Under the pieces are notes generated by a model. The model was given only the letters and a program-made list of their open reading frames with translations. It had not been told where the DNA came from and made no database searches. Positions 18,244 to 27,337 of a DNA stretch of 64,000 bases are shown piece after piece. Source of the stretch: Colwellia sp. (GTDB lineage Bacteria > Pseudomonadota > Gammaproteobacteria > Enterobacterales > Alteromonadaceae); the NCBI GenBank assembly GCA_002733765.1, contig NVWU01000012.1, positions 106,180 to 170,179 on the forward strand, read 5' to 3'. Both the position numbers and the translations under genes were made by a program. The first letter of the stretch is position 1. The number at the start of each line of letters is the position of its first letter.

Positions 18244-20619
18244 ATGGATACTAGCAGTTTTATTGGCCTACTCTACAATGCAGTGCTCCTAGTTGCTTTA
18301 GGTGTTATTTATGATGCGCTGAACCTTGAGTCTATTAAGAATAAAATGGGTCGCGAGTTAATCTCTGGATTATTGGTAGGCATGCTCGGTCTTGCCGTAA
18401 TGAACACTTCATGGGAAATGGCCCCAGGCGTACTATTTGATACGCGATGGGTGTTGATCAGCCTTTGTGGTTTGTTTTTTGGCTTGGTGCCAACCCTGAT
18501 TGCCGGTACTATGATGATAAGCTTAAGACTTCACTTAGGAGGGGCAGGTGCGTTTGTTGGTACTTTAGTTGTCATTATACCTGGTTGTCTTGGCTATTTA
18601 TTTGCCTATCTCTCGAAACACAAAAACCTGCGGCTTGATTGGTTCAATCTATACACATTTGGCATGCTGATTCAAATCACTGTATTGGCCTGTATGTTAT
18701 TAATGCCTGAACATTTACGATACAAAATTATAGACGCCATTATACAGCCCTTAATTTTCATTTTTCCCGTTTGTACCATGTTAGTCGGTTTAATACTAAG
18801 ACGCCAACGTGACCGTCGTAAAGCCGAAATAGATCTGACTGAAAGTCAAAAACTGTTAAATAGGGAACAAAGCCTGATGAGAGGCTTGATTGATTCACTA
18901 CCTGATTTAATTTCTTTTAAAGATGTTCAAGGACGTTATCTTGGCTGCAACCATGCTTTTGAACAATACGCAGGTCTAACAGAGCAAGAACTTAAAGGAA
19001 GAATGGATCAAGAACTTACAGGGAATCTTAAATTCTCATATATGACCGAACTTGATGAGAAGGAAATTATTGCCAGTGGTAAAATTTATAGCCAAGATGA
19101 ATGGGTTGTTTATCCTGACGGAAGCAAAGTGTTTCATGAAACCATTAAAAAAACTTTTGATGGTTTAGATGGTACGCGCTACGGTTTAATGAGTGTCAGC
19201 AGAGACATCACTGAACGAAAAAATCATGAAGAGCAAATTAGGCTACTTGCCTTTTATGACCCCTTAACAAAATTACCTAACCGTAGAATGTTTCAAGAAA
19301 GACTACAATTTATGGTGGCGAGCCGTTTTAGTCAAGAGCGATTCAGTGCACTTTTTTTTATCGACCTTGACCATTTTAAAATCCTTAATGACACTCAGGG
19401 ACATAATGTAGGCGATCGATTATTAATTGCGGTTGCTGAGAGAATGCAAGACGATCTTAGAGGAGAAGATCTTGTCGCTCGGTTAGGAGGAGATGAGTTT
19501 GTTGTTTTGATTGCCAACCTAGGTGATGATGAAATGACTGCGGGTCGTGTTGCCGAAGAAATAGCTGAAAAAATAAGATTATCCATTTGTAAACCTTATA
19601 AATTATTTATCAAAGATAATGTAGAGACTAAAAATGAAATCATTTTTCATTGTACGCCCAGTATTGGTATCAGTATATTTAAGTCAAGCTTAACCAGCCA
19701 CGATGAAATTCTAAAACAAGCTGATGTGGCTATGTATCAGGCAAAAGCGGCAGGTAGAAACACCATTCGTTTCTTTGATCCTGCCATGCAAATTTCCTTA
19801 GAAAATAATGCGGCTATTTTAGCTGAGCTGCACCACGCAATCGATAATGATGAATTTGAACTGTATTATCAAATACAAATAGATGAAATCAAGGGCATAC
19901 TAGGTGCGGAAGTTTTATTACGCTGGTTTCATCCAACACGAGGAATGATTTCACCATTCGATTTTATTCCTTTGGCAGAAGAGAGTGGTTTAATTGTTCC
20001 AATAGGGCAATGGGTATTGGAATCTGCTTGTCAGCAGCTTAAAGTTTGGGAAAAAATGCCCAACCGAGAGCATTGGCAGATATCTGTTAATGTTAGTGCT
20101 TTACAATTCCAGCAAGATGATTTCGTTAAACAAGTACAAGATGTGGTTTTATCAAAAAATATAAACCCACGTTGTTTGAAACTCGAGCTAACAGAAAGTA
20201 TGGTGCTAGAAAATGTTGATACTATTATTGAAAAAATGCAACAGTTGAATCAATTCGGTATTGATTTTTCTATGGATGATTTTGGCACAGGGTATTCTTC
20301 TCTGTCATGTTTGAAACGCTTACCTTTGAAGCAATTAAAAATAGATCAATCTTTTGTACGTGATATCACAACAGATCCTAATGATGCTGCAATCGTACAA
20401 GCAATTATCAACCTATCTAGTAGCTTGAATTATGATGTTATTGCCGAAGGTGTGGAAACTAATGAGCAGCGTCAGTTTTTGTTTAATAATGGCTGTAGTC
20501 AGTATCAAGGTTTTTTGTTTAGCCGTCCGCTGCCTATTACTGAATTTGAGGAATTACTAAGCTCCAAGTCACTGAATTTTTATTCTTGTCCTACACTAAA
20601 AGATGTTAAGACAGTATAA
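18244..20619 (+). CDS. membrane PAS-GGDEF-EAL c-di-GMP enzyme with 5TM sensor domain
   Basis: A 791-residue protein. Residues 1-190 form a 5TM-5TMR_LYT-type sensor (five or six helices, with NTSWEMAPGVLFDTR between them), followed by a PAS domain (about 205-330), GGDEF (about 335-505) and EAL (about 515-780). The GGDEF signature is intact (RLGGDEF near residue 414) with an RxxD inhibitory site (RGED) five residues before it. In the EAL domain the signature reads EVL, keeping the metal-binding Glu, and DDFGTGYSS is present. Both cyclase and phosphodiesterase activities look possible; the net direction cannot be read. Monocistronic, with a terminator downstream. Confidence 0.93.
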   Translation: MDTSSFIGLLYNAVLLVALGVIYDALNLESIKNKMGRELISGLLVGMLGLAVMNTSWEMAPGVLFDTRWVLISLCGLFFGLVPTLIAGTMMISLRLHLGGAGAFVGTLVVIIPGCLGYLFAYLSKHKNLRLDWFNLYTFGMLIQITVLACMLLMPEHLRYKIIDAIIQPLIFIFPVCTMLVGLILRRQRDRRKAEIDLTESQKLLNREQSLMRGLIDSLPDLISFKDVQGRYLGCNHAFEQYAGLTEQELKGRMDQELTGNLKFSYMTELDEKEIIASGKIYSQDEWVVYPDGSKVFHETIKKTFDGLDGTRYGLMSVSRDITERKNHEEQIRLLAFYDPLTKLPNRRMFQERLQFMVASRFSQERFSALFFIDLDHFKILNDTQGHNVGDRLLIAVAERMQDDLRGEDLVARLGGDEFVVLIANLGDDEMTAGRVAEEIAEKIRLSICKPYKLFIKDNVETKNEIIFHCTPSIGISIFKSSLTSHDEILKQADVAMYQAKAAGRNTIRFFDPAMQISLENNAAILAELHHAIDNDEFELYYQIQIDEIKGILGAEVLLRWFHPTRGMISPFDFIPLAEESGLIVPIGQWVLESACQQLKVWEKMPNREHWQISVNVSALQFQQDDFVKQVQDVVLSKNINPRCLKLELTESMVLENVDTIIEKMQQLNQFGIDFSMDDFGTGYSSLSCLKRLPLKQLKIDQSFVRDITTDPNDAAIVQAIINLSSSLNYDVIAEGVETNEQRQFLFNNGCSQYQGFLFSRPLPITEFEELLSSKSLNFYSCPTLKDVKTV

Positions 20620-20639
20620 ATGGTATTCAGAAAACAAAA

Positions 20640-20680
20640 AAACGGCCTTAGATCAATTCATGATTGATTCAAGGCCGTTT
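20640..20680. terminator. bidirectional terminator between GGDEF-EAL gene and porin
   Basis: Ten-base arms AAACGGCCTT (20640-20649) and AAGGCCGTTT (20671-20680) enclose a loop that can fold further (ATCAAT with ATTGAT). A-rich sequence precedes and T-rich sequence follows, so it can stop transcription from both convergent genes. Confidence 0.8.
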
Positions 20681-20726
20681 AAAATATTTTTTATAAGTCA
20701 GATTACTCGATTATTAGCTTTGCTAA

Positions 20727-21785
20727 TTAAAAGTTATAATTGAAATTGTAACGCATACCTACGATAAACTGATTACTGTCTCTAGCATCATCTTTATCAA
20801 AATTATTATTTTGATATTCAGCAAATAGATAAAAGTCAGGGCTACCATGCCATTCTATTGTGGTGTTGATGCGAGTAACTTCATTACTATTTACAATTAA
20901 ATCATCAGAAAGTAAGCCATAACCCACTTTTAATTTATAAATTTCATTGATTTTATAAGCACCAACTAAATCAAGCGTAGTAACATCTGAATTAACACCA
21001 CCGTTATCAACATCTTGATAAGCTGCAGCAATGTATAAATCGCCGAATGATTTAGATGCAGATACACCAACGGTATTTTGATCTGTTCCAGCAAGATCTT
21101 TAGTTAAATAAGCAGCAGCGACAGTAAAACCATCACCATTATACTTCACACCGCCGTTAACAAAATCACTACCTTCAGTAGCGCTTTCACCTTTGAATTG
21201 ACCTTCAACACGAAAGTCTACGTTACCAAAGCTTTTTCTGTAACTAACTAATTCTTGTTGACGAAACTGGCCAACATCATCATAAGCTAGTGGCGTTGAT
21301 GCGCGGTTAAAAATATCAACTGGATCACCAATAATGGCATATTGAGTTGTATCTTGTTTACCGATAGCAACACGACCAAAGTCACCTTTAATACCTACGT
21401 ACGCTTTACGTGCGTCACCAAAGTTACCGGTATTTTCAATATGTATTTTAAATTCACCTTTGGCAAAGGCGGTCATACCGTTGTCTAATGTATGTTCTGC
21501 TGCAATGCCAATACGTGATAAAGCATCACCTACATCCCAGCTATCAGTGTTATCAGTGCTAGTTAAACCAAAAGTTGGACGTAAAGTACCGTAAAAATTG
21601 ATCGATGTATTATCTTGATTTGTAGCAGAGTTTTTAGCACCTTCTAATTGATCTAAACGGTTCTGAATCTCAATCATTTGCTCTTGTAAAGCTTCTTTAG
21701 AAGGCTCAGCCGCTGCATATGATGCAAATGCTGGTAAAGCAAGGGCTAATGTAAGTAGTGATGTTTTAACCTTTAAATTTTTCAT
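20727..21785 (-). CDS. outer-membrane porin (Gram-negative general porin fold)
   Basis: A 352-residue trimeric-porin-like protein: signal peptide of about 26 residues ending SYAAA, a short coiled-coil stretch (LQEQMIEIQNRLDQLEG), then a 16-strand-type barrel with alternating hydrophobic residues (NFYGTLRPTF, FAKGEFKIHIE, RVAIGKQDT) ending in the aromatic YNFNYNF. I place the start at the ATG at 21785 because AGGGAA precedes it by six bases; an ATG six codons upstream has no such site and would put polar residues before the signal peptide. Possible -10 TATAAT on the minus strand at 21833-21838. It admits small solutes; selectivity unknown. Confidence 0.9.
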   Translation of the reverse strand: MKNLKVKTSLLTLALALPAFASYAAAEPSKEALQEQMIEIQNRLDQLEGAKNSATNQDNTSINFYGTLRPTFGLTSTDNTDSWDVGDALSRIGIAAEHTLDNGMTAFAKGEFKIHIENTGNFGDARKAYVGIKGDFGRVAIGKQDTTQYAIIGDPVDIFNRASTPLAYDDVGQFRQQELVSYRKSFGNVDFRVEGQFKGESATEGSDFVNGGVKYNGDGFTVAAAYLTKDLAGTDQNTVGVSASKSFGDLYIAAAYQDVDNGGVNSDVTTLDLVGAYKINEIYKLKVGYGLLSDDLIVNSNEVTRINTTIEWHGSPDFYLFAEYQNNNFDKDDARDSNQFIVGMRYNFNYNF

Positions 21786-21954
21786 AGTATTCCCTGTATT
21801 CATGTAGTTGTAGTTATGTTTTAAGTGAGCAAATTATAGTATATAAAGTACTCGCTAGTTTGTAATAGATACTGACGTATCCGTTGATTGGTAGCTCTCA
21901 ATCGGCGAATAGCTACAAATTAGGTTTAGATCTCCGTATACATTATCAATACGG

Positions 21955-22140
21955 TTAACGTTTGCAGGTGGCACCATTACTCACAAAAAAGATGTTACTT
22001 TTGTTTTTACTGGCACGTTTACATAAGCTCATCGCTTCTGCTACCGTGGTTTCATCAAGCAAAGACGCATTGGATAACTCCATTGTGGTATGATCAGTGT
22101 TCATTTGTTGAAAATTAAGTTGTGCTTTCAAACGCTCCTG
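21955..22140 (-). pseudogene. gcvP: relic of gcvP (glycine decarboxylase P-protein), internal fragment
   Basis: One minus-strand frame from 22140 to the TAA at 21955-21957 reads [13 protein letters not shown], then [20 protein letters not shown] and [14 protein letters not shown]. This matches the conserved N-terminal part of glycine dehydrogenase (usual form QGRLEALLNFQ, ELANASLLDE, AEAM). Only about 60 codons of a protein of roughly 950 residues remain; the frame has no start codon in a proper context and ends in unrelated NGATCKR. It sits directly downstream of glyA, in keeping with loss of a gcv gene once linked to glyA. Confidence 0.8.
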
Positions 22141-22147
22141 TCTCTAT

Positions 22148-22171
22148 CTCTATATAGTCGAATATATAGAG
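22148..22171 (-). repeat. hairpin downstream of glyA
   Basis: A perfect 9-bp inverted repeat CTCTATATA / TATATAGAG with a 6-nt loop lies between the glyA stop and the gcvP relic. There is no T-run, so it is not a standard terminator; it may be a 3'-end stabilising hairpin. Confidence 0.45.
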
Positions 22172-22187
22172 TCTATTTATCAGCGAA

Positions 22188-23483
22188 TTAACTATATAGT
22201 GGGAATTTCAGGCAAAGTTCTTGAACTTGCTGTAATACCTTACTTTCTACTGCGCTATTATCTTCAGGGTTTGCCACTAAACCATCAAGAACATCACCAA
22301 TCCATTGTCCAATTAATTCAAACTCTTTATTACCAAAACCACGACTAGTACCTGCTGGAGTACCTAAACGAATACCAGAAGTCACCATAGGTTTTTCTGA
22401 ATCGAATGGAATACCATTTTTATTACAGGTAATGCCTGCTCGTTCTAAACTTTCTTCTGTGGTATTTCCTTTTAACCCTTTAGGGCGTAGGTCAACCAGC
22501 ATTAAATGCGTGTCAGTGCCATCAGTAACGATATCACAACCTCTTTGTTGCAATGTGCTAGCTAGAACTCTAGCATTACTTAATACTTGTTTAATATAAG
22601 CACCAAAAGAGGGTTCTAGTACCTCGCCTAAAGCGACTGCTTTTGCGGCAATAACGTGCATTAATGGCCCACCTTGCAAACCAGGAAATACAGCCGAATT
22701 AATTTTTTTCGCGACATCAGCATTGTTAGTTAAAATTAACCCACCACGAGGGCCTCTTAAAGTTTTATGCGTTGTGGTGGTAACAACATCGGCGTAAGGT
22801 AGTGGGTTTTGATGTGCACCAGCAGCAACTAAGCCAGCAATATGGGCCATATCTACCATTAAAATTGCACCGACTTGATCGGCAATTTCACGGAACTTAG
22901 CAAAATCTATTTGACGAGGAATTGCTGAGCCACCAGCAATGATCATTTTTGGCTTATGCTCTTTAGCAAGAGCTAATACTTGGTCATAATCAATACGCAT
23001 ATCATCTTTGCGTACGCCGTAATGAATAGCATTGAACCATTTTCCTGATTGGGCCGGTTTAGCGCCATGGGTTAAATGACCGCCGGCATCAAGGGACATG
23101 CCTAAAATGGTATCGCCTGGCTTAACTAAGGCAAGCATTACCGCGCCATTAGCTTGTGCGCCTGAATGAGGTTGTACGTTAACGTAATTGGCTTTAAAGA
23201 TAAGTTTTGCTCGTTCAATAGCCAAAATTTCGACTTGGTCTACATACTCGCAACCACCGTAATATCGGCGACCAGGATAGCCTTCGGCGTATTTGTTGGT
23301 TAATGCCGTTCCTTGGGCTTCCATAACCGCTTTTGAAACAATATTTTCTGATGCAATTAATTCAATTTGCTGGTTTTGACGTTTTTCTTCAAGCTCAATG
23401 GCCATCTGAACAGCACCGTCAGTAAAGGGTAGTTTGGCTGAAAAAAAGTGTTCTAGTTCACTTGATGTGTAAGTGTTCTTCAT
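22188..23483 (-). CDS. glyA: serine hydroxymethyltransferase
   Basis: A 431-residue PLP enzyme that interconverts serine and glycine with tetrahydrofolate. The N-terminal [21 protein letters not shown], the glycine-rich [13 protein letters not shown] and the PLP-lysine motif [14 protein letters not shown] are intact. I start at the ATG at 23483, which has GAGGAA seven bases before it; a TTG five codons upstream also opens the frame. It is divergent from the XRE-cupin regulator and near a Na+/alanine-glycine symporter, and a gcvP relic lies downstream, so it is probably a glycine-catabolism copy rather than the general housekeeping one; that is inference. Confidence 0.95.
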   Translation of the reverse strand: MKNTYTSSELEHFFSAKLPFTDGAVQMAIELEEKRQNQQIELIASENIVSKAVMEAQGTALTNKYAEGYPGRRYYGGCEYVDQVEILAIERAKLIFKANYVNVQPHSGAQANGAVMLALVKPGDTILGMSLDAGGHLTHGAKPAQSGKWFNAIHYGVRKDDMRIDYDQVLALAKEHKPKMIIAGGSAIPRQIDFAKFREIADQVGAILMVDMAHIAGLVAAGAHQNPLPYADVVTTTTHKTLRGPRGGLILTNNADVAKKINSAVFPGLQGGPLMHVIAAKAVALGEVLEPSFGAYIKQVLSNARVLASTLQQRGCDIVTDGTDTHLMLVDLRPKGLKGNTTEESLERAGITCNKNGIPFDSEKPMVTSGIRLGTPAGTSRGFGNKEFELIGQWIGDVLDGLVANPEDNSAVESKVLQQVQELCLKFPLYS

Positions 23484-23764
23484 TGTTGTATTCCTCAATA
23501 GTAACGTGTATTGAATCTTTATTCAGTTAACCTGATGATTCTTATATAGCCCTAATTAATAAGCGACTACGTTTATTGTTATGCCGCATAGCCGCATGTA
23601 TTTATATTTATTCATCATAATAAATCTATTGATGCACTGTTTTAATGACTTCATCAAGTGAACAAGGCTAACGTTTAATAAACTTAAAGTACTATTCGTC
23701 ATTATTGTTATAACGTTTATTGATTTATTTTTAACTGAAATAAAACATAACAGGCATTTTTCTT

Positions 23765-23806
23765 AAAAGCAACAAAAGTTTCTTATAGGAAACTTTTGTT
23801 GCTTTT
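23765..23806. promoter_or_regulatory. long palindrome between glyA and the XRE-cupin regulator (operator or attenuator)
   Basis: A perfect 18-bp inverted repeat (23765-23782 with 23789-23806, loop TTATAG), followed on the right by further T and preceded on the left by TT. Its core, TTTCTTATAGGAAAC and the following TTTTG, recurs with only two changes at 24736-24756 before the symporter gene. It could be an operator for the regulator encoded at 23916, and as RNA it would also fold as a terminator-like hairpin. The rest of 23484-23915 shows only AT-rich sequence. Confidence 0.65.
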
Positions 23807-23915
23807 TATTCTTTAATGTTACTTTTATGGTTGATAGTTGCTTGAAATAGTTATGTCAAGGTTGTTAAATGTGCGACTATTATTTAAATAAAGTTTTTTA
23901 GTTAAGGGGAATAGG

Positions 23916-24545
23916 ATGAATAAATATGATCAATTAGATAAGCATCCTTCGATGGCTGTTGTGGATAGTGAAAGTAATACCAGAAAAATAGAAAAAGCGA
24001 GCGTAGGACTACAGCTTAAAGCTATTCGTACTAAAAATAAATTAACGCTTGAAGAAGCAAGTAAGCGTACTGGGTTGGCGCGCTCTACTTTGTCAAAGAT
24101 TGAAAATGAACAAATTTCACCTACGTTTAGTGTTATGCAAAAATTGGCTGCGGGGCTTGATATTGATTTACCTCAATTATTTACAAAACCTAAAGAAAGC
24201 AAAATAACAGGACGTAGAGATATCACCCTAAATGAGCAGGGGAGCCCTCATGCAACGCTAACCTATGAACATGAATTGTTGGCCGTTCAGCTTAGAAACA
24301 AAAAAATGATGCCATACAAGAGTAGAATTCATGCCCGCAATTTTGAGCATTTTGGTGAATGGATCCACCATGAAGGTGAGGAGTTTTTACTGGTTTTAGA
24401 AGGTGAAGTTCAATTGCTAACTGAATTTTATGAACCAGCAACGCTGACAGAGGGGGATAGCGCGTATTATGATGCAACAATGGGACACCTTGTTATATCA
24501 ACAAGCAAGAAGGACGCCTTGATTTTATGGGTTACGGCAGAATAA
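23916..24545 (+). CDS. XRE-family regulator with C-terminal cupin domain
   Basis: A 209-residue regulator: helix-turn-helix of the XRE/Cro type at about residues 30-86 (LKAIRTKNKLTLEEASKRTG then RSTLSKIENEQISPTF) and a cupin_2 sensor domain from about residue 120 (HEGEEFLLVLEGEV, LTEGDSAYYDATMGH). Such proteins sense a small metabolite in the cupin barrel. It lies between divergent glyA and a codirectional alanine/glycine symporter, so the ligand is plausibly glycine, serine, alanine or a derivative. AAGGGGA precedes the ATG. The shared palindromes at 23779-23799 and 24736-24756 are candidate binding sites. Confidence 0.9.
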   Translation: MNKYDQLDKHPSMAVVDSESNTRKIEKASVGLQLKAIRTKNKLTLEEASKRTGLARSTLSKIENEQISPTFSVMQKLAAGLDIDLPQLFTKPKESKITGRRDITLNEQGSPHATLTYEHELLAVQLRNKKMMPYKSRIHARNFEHFGEWIHHEGEEFLLVLEGEVQLLTEFYEPATLTEGDSAYYDATMGHLVISTSKKDALILWVTAE

Positions 24546-24735
24546 TATTAATTGTTTTTATGGGACATTTCTGTACTACGGAAAAGCCACCTTATTAATA
24601 TTTAACGTATATATTAGAATGTGATAAACATTTTTTGTCAGTGGCTATTTTACTTACTTTTCATTTTTTTAGGGAAAGTAAAACCCATTAGCCTTAAATT
24701 AACCCTTGCATTTCTTTTTCTTTTTGGCTAATTTA

Positions 24736-24756
24736 TTTCCTATTGGAAACTTTTGT
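24736..24756. promoter_or_regulatory. candidate operator of the XRE-cupin regulator before the symporter
   Basis: TTTCCTATTGGAAAC followed by TTTTGT; 19 of 21 bases match the centre of the palindrome at 23779-23799. The core TTTCC-TATT-GGAAA is itself near-palindromic. It lies about 90 bp upstream of the symporter ATG, close to where a promoter is expected. The rest of 24546-24845 is AT-rich with an ATAAAT repeat run just before the ribosome-binding site and no other recognised element. Confidence 0.6.
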
Positions 24757-24845
24757 GAGGTTTTCGATTGTATAAATTAAAAATCAGGTTGATTTATACA
24801 AATATAAATATAAATATAAATATTACAGTTAGAGGAGAAATTATT

Positions 24846-26228
24846 ATGGAATTTTTAACGGGTTTAATTTCCAGTATCAATAGTCTAGTTTGGGGTGTCC
24901 CCATGTTAGTTCTGATACTTGGTGTTGGTTTATTTTTAATGGTCGGTTTGCGATTTATGCCGCTTCTTAATTTAGGTACAGGCTTTAAGTTACTTTGGAG
25001 TGGTCGTAAGCCTGATACCGACAAAACGGCTAAGGGTGAAATTAGCCCTTTTAATGCATTAATGACCTCACTATCCGCTACTATCGGTACAGGTAATATT
25101 GCCGGTGTAGCAACCGCAATATTCCTAGGTGGTCCCGGTGCCTTATTTTGGATGTGGTGTACTGCCTTAGTAGGTATGGCGACTAAATTTGCTGAAGCAG
25201 TACTTGCTGTTCGTTATCGTGAAATTGATGAAAACGGTAACCAAATCGGTGGCCCGATGTACTATATTAAAAACGGTTTGTCAAGCAGATGGGGCTGGTT
25301 AGGTGGTGCATTCGCACTATTTGGTTCTATCGCTGCTTTTGGTATCGGTAATACAGTACAGTCAAACTCAGTTGCCAATGCGCTTGAAAGTAGCTTTGGT
25401 GTACCACCTGTTGCTACGGGTCTTACGCTAATGGTACTTGTAGGCTTAGTACTTATGGGTGGTATTAAACGCATTGGTGATGTTGCCGGTAAGCTTGTTC
25501 CATTAATGGCGATATTCTACATCAGTGCTGGTATCGTTGTTTTATTCGTACATGCTGCTGAGCTTCCTGCTGCTGTAGCACTAATATTTGAAAGTGCATT
25601 TACAGAAACTGCTGCTGAAGGTGGATTCGCCGGTGCTGCTGTTTGGGCTGCTATTCGTTTCGGTGTGGCTCGTGGTGTATTTTCAAATGAAGCTGGTTTA
25701 GGTAGTGCCCCAATTGCACATGCTGCAGCTAAAACTAACAACCCTGTAGCGCAAGGTCTTGTGGGCATGTTAGGTACGTTCATTGATACGTTAATTGTTT
25801 GTTCAATTACTGGTTTAGCCATCATTGTTTCTGGTGAGTGGACATCTGGTTCAACAGGTGCTGAATTAACATCTAATGCTTTCGCCACAGCGATTCCAGG
25901 CGGTAACTACATTGTCGCTATTGCGCTTTCAGTTTTTGCATTTACAACTATTTTAGGTTGGAGTGTATACGGTGAGAAATGTGTACAGTACTTCTTTGGT
26001 GTTAAAGCAATTATGCCGTTCCGTGTACTTTGGATTTTAGTTGTTCCAATTGGCGCTATAAGTTCTTTAGAGTTCATCTGGTTACTTGCTGATACAATGA
26101 ATGCATTAATGGCAATTCCTAACCTTATAGCACTAACGCTGTTGAGCCCTATAGTGGTTAAATTAACACGTGATTATTTTGTTAGCGGTGGTAAAGCTCC
26201 TGCTGAAATGATAAAACAAGAAGACTAA
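24846..26228 (+). CDS. sodium:alanine/glycine symporter (AGCS family)
   Basis: A 460-residue Na+ symporter with about ten to eleven helices. The AGCS signatures NALMTSLSATIGTGNIAGVA and GGPGALFWMW occur near residues 60-100, and NEAGLGSAPIAHAAA near residue 280. The start is the ATG at 24846, preceded by AGAGGAGAAA; a longer frame upstream translates the ATAAAT repeat and is unlikely. It imports alanine or glycine with Na+. With glyA and the XRE-cupin regulator it forms a glycine uptake and use module. A strong terminator follows. Confidence 0.95.
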   Translation: MEFLTGLISSINSLVWGVPMLVLILGVGLFLMVGLRFMPLLNLGTGFKLLWSGRKPDTDKTAKGEISPFNALMTSLSATIGTGNIAGVATAIFLGGPGALFWMWCTALVGMATKFAEAVLAVRYREIDENGNQIGGPMYYIKNGLSSRWGWLGGAFALFGSIAAFGIGNTVQSNSVANALESSFGVPPVATGLTLMVLVGLVLMGGIKRIGDVAGKLVPLMAIFYISAGIVVLFVHAAELPAAVALIFESAFTETAAEGGFAGAAVWAAIRFGVARGVFSNEAGLGSAPIAHAAAKTNNPVAQGLVGMLGTFIDTLIVCSITGLAIIVSGEWTSGSTGAELTSNAFATAIPGGNYIVAIALSVFAFTTILGWSVYGEKCVQYFFGVKAIMPFRVLWILVVPIGAISSLEFIWLLADTMNALMAIPNLIALTLLSPIVVKLTRDYFVSGGKAPAEMIKQED

Positions 26229-26252
26229 TCCCTTTTTAGTAAACTAAACTAT

Positions 26253-26287
26253 AAACCGCCCTTATTTATTTAAGGGCGGTTTTTTTG
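26253..26287 (+). terminator. rho-independent terminator of the AGCS symporter
   Basis: A 12-bp stem (AAACCGCCCTTA with TAAGGGCGGTTT, 26253-26264 and 26271-26282) and a run of T to 26286. The following stretch to 26620 shows no gene or other element that I can support. Confidence 0.92.
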
Positions 26288-26623
26288 GTTCTGGTAACCA
26301 AATAAACCCAATGACTATCATATTTTGATTGAGCACAAGACAAAAATTGTAGATTTAGAGGCACCTAAAAATGGGTGGCTCAGTAGTTTAATTTCCCTTC
26401 CCCGAGGTTTAATGAAAGATGATGGTTAAGCAAATTTGATATTGATAATAGCTAGCCGTATACCTATTGAAATCCTACCACTTAACGCATCAGTTATACT
26501 CTGTAATGTTTTTATGACGGTATTTTTTATTCTGTAAAGTGATTTAGAATAGACATTATTATTGTCAAAATGACGAGTGCTTTCAATATTTTCGGCTCTA
26601 TTTTAAATAAACTTGCAATTTCA

Positions 26624-26638
26624 TAGACGATCGGTCTA
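26624..26638. promoter_or_regulatory. TetR-type operator before the acuR-like gene
   Basis: TAGACGATCGGTCTA, a near-perfect palindrome of the TAGAC...GTCTA type, lies 11 bp before the chosen ATG of the TetR gene. It matches the site before acuI at 27308-27322, which suggests autoregulation and joint control. Confidence 0.75.
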
Positions 26639-26648
26639 TTATGTAGCT

Positions 26649-27281
26649 ATGAACTTACCAATAACAAAACCACGTCGTGGTAGACCACCAAAAGTATCAC
26701 GTGAAAATCATGATACTAAAGCGGAATTGATTCGCAGCGGTCTAGAACAATTAACAGAAAAAGGCTTTGCTTCGTCAGGAGTTGATCAGATCTTGAAAAA
26801 GGTTGGGGTACCTAAAGGTTCTTTTTACCATTATTTTGCTAGCAAAGAAGCATTTGGTCAGGTTGTTATTGAAAAGTATGCCAATTATTTTGCAGATAAG
26901 TTAGATGCTTGTTTGTTAGATGAGTCATATTCACCTTTAACACGTATCAGTAACTTTGTGGAAGATGCCAAAGTGGGCATGGTTCGTCATCAATTTAAAC
27001 GAGGATGCTTAGTGGGTAATCTTGGACAAGAAATTGAGTTACTACCCGAAAGTTTTAGACAGCAATTGATTGATATATTTTTATGCTGGCAGCAGCGCAT
27101 AGCAAATTGCCTTAAAGCGGCACAATTGTTAGGGGAAATATCAAAAACGGCAAATTGTGAGCAGCTAGCTGAATGTTTTTGGATTGGCTGGGAGGGTGCC
27201 GTTAGTCGAGCGAAACTGGTACAAGATACCAAACCATTAGAAAATTATTTTAACCACTTTATCGCGACTTTACCTAGGTAA
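26649..27281 (+). CDS. TetR-family repressor, AcuR-like
   Basis: A 210-residue TetR repressor. The N-terminus is basic (RRGRPPK), then the helix-turn-helix (SSGVDQILKKVGVPKGSFYHYF) and a ligand domain in which LVGNLGQE and the C-terminal AECFWIGWEGAVSRAK resemble AcuR/NemR-type proteins. I use the ATG at 26649 rather than the one at 26613, because the longer form would translate through the operator palindrome. The next gene, acuI, carries the same operator. In Rhodobacter AcuR is relieved by acrylate; sensing of acrylate or another electrophile here is inference. Confidence 0.88.
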   Translation: MNLPITKPRRGRPPKVSRENHDTKAELIRSGLEQLTEKGFASSGVDQILKKVGVPKGSFYHYFASKEAFGQVVIEKYANYFADKLDACLLDESYSPLTRISNFVEDAKVGMVRHQFKRGCLVGNLGQEIELLPESFRQQLIDIFLCWQQRIANCLKAAQLLGEISKTANCEQLAECFWIGWEGAVSRAKLVQDTKPLENYFNHFIATLPR

Positions 27282-27307
27282 GGCGAGATAATTTTTTTTA
27301 CTATTTA

Positions 27308-27322
27308 TAGACGACCAGTCTA
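27308..27322. promoter_or_regulatory. TetR-type operator before acuI
   Basis: TAGACGACCAGTCTA, 16 bp before the acuI ATG; the same TAGAC...GTCTA arms with identical spacing as the site at 26624-26638. It indicates that acuI has its own promoter under the same repressor. Confidence 0.75.
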
Positions 27323-27337
27323 AATTAGGAGAACAAC

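Noticed and set aside
24546..24845. Glycine riboswitch before the alanine/glycine symporter
   Set aside because: None of the conserved glycine-aptamer blocks can be found; the shared palindrome explains regulation better.
25517..25888. 123-residue antisense frame inside the AGCS gene
   Set aside because: Ala/Pro/Thr-rich reverse reading of membrane helices; not a gene.
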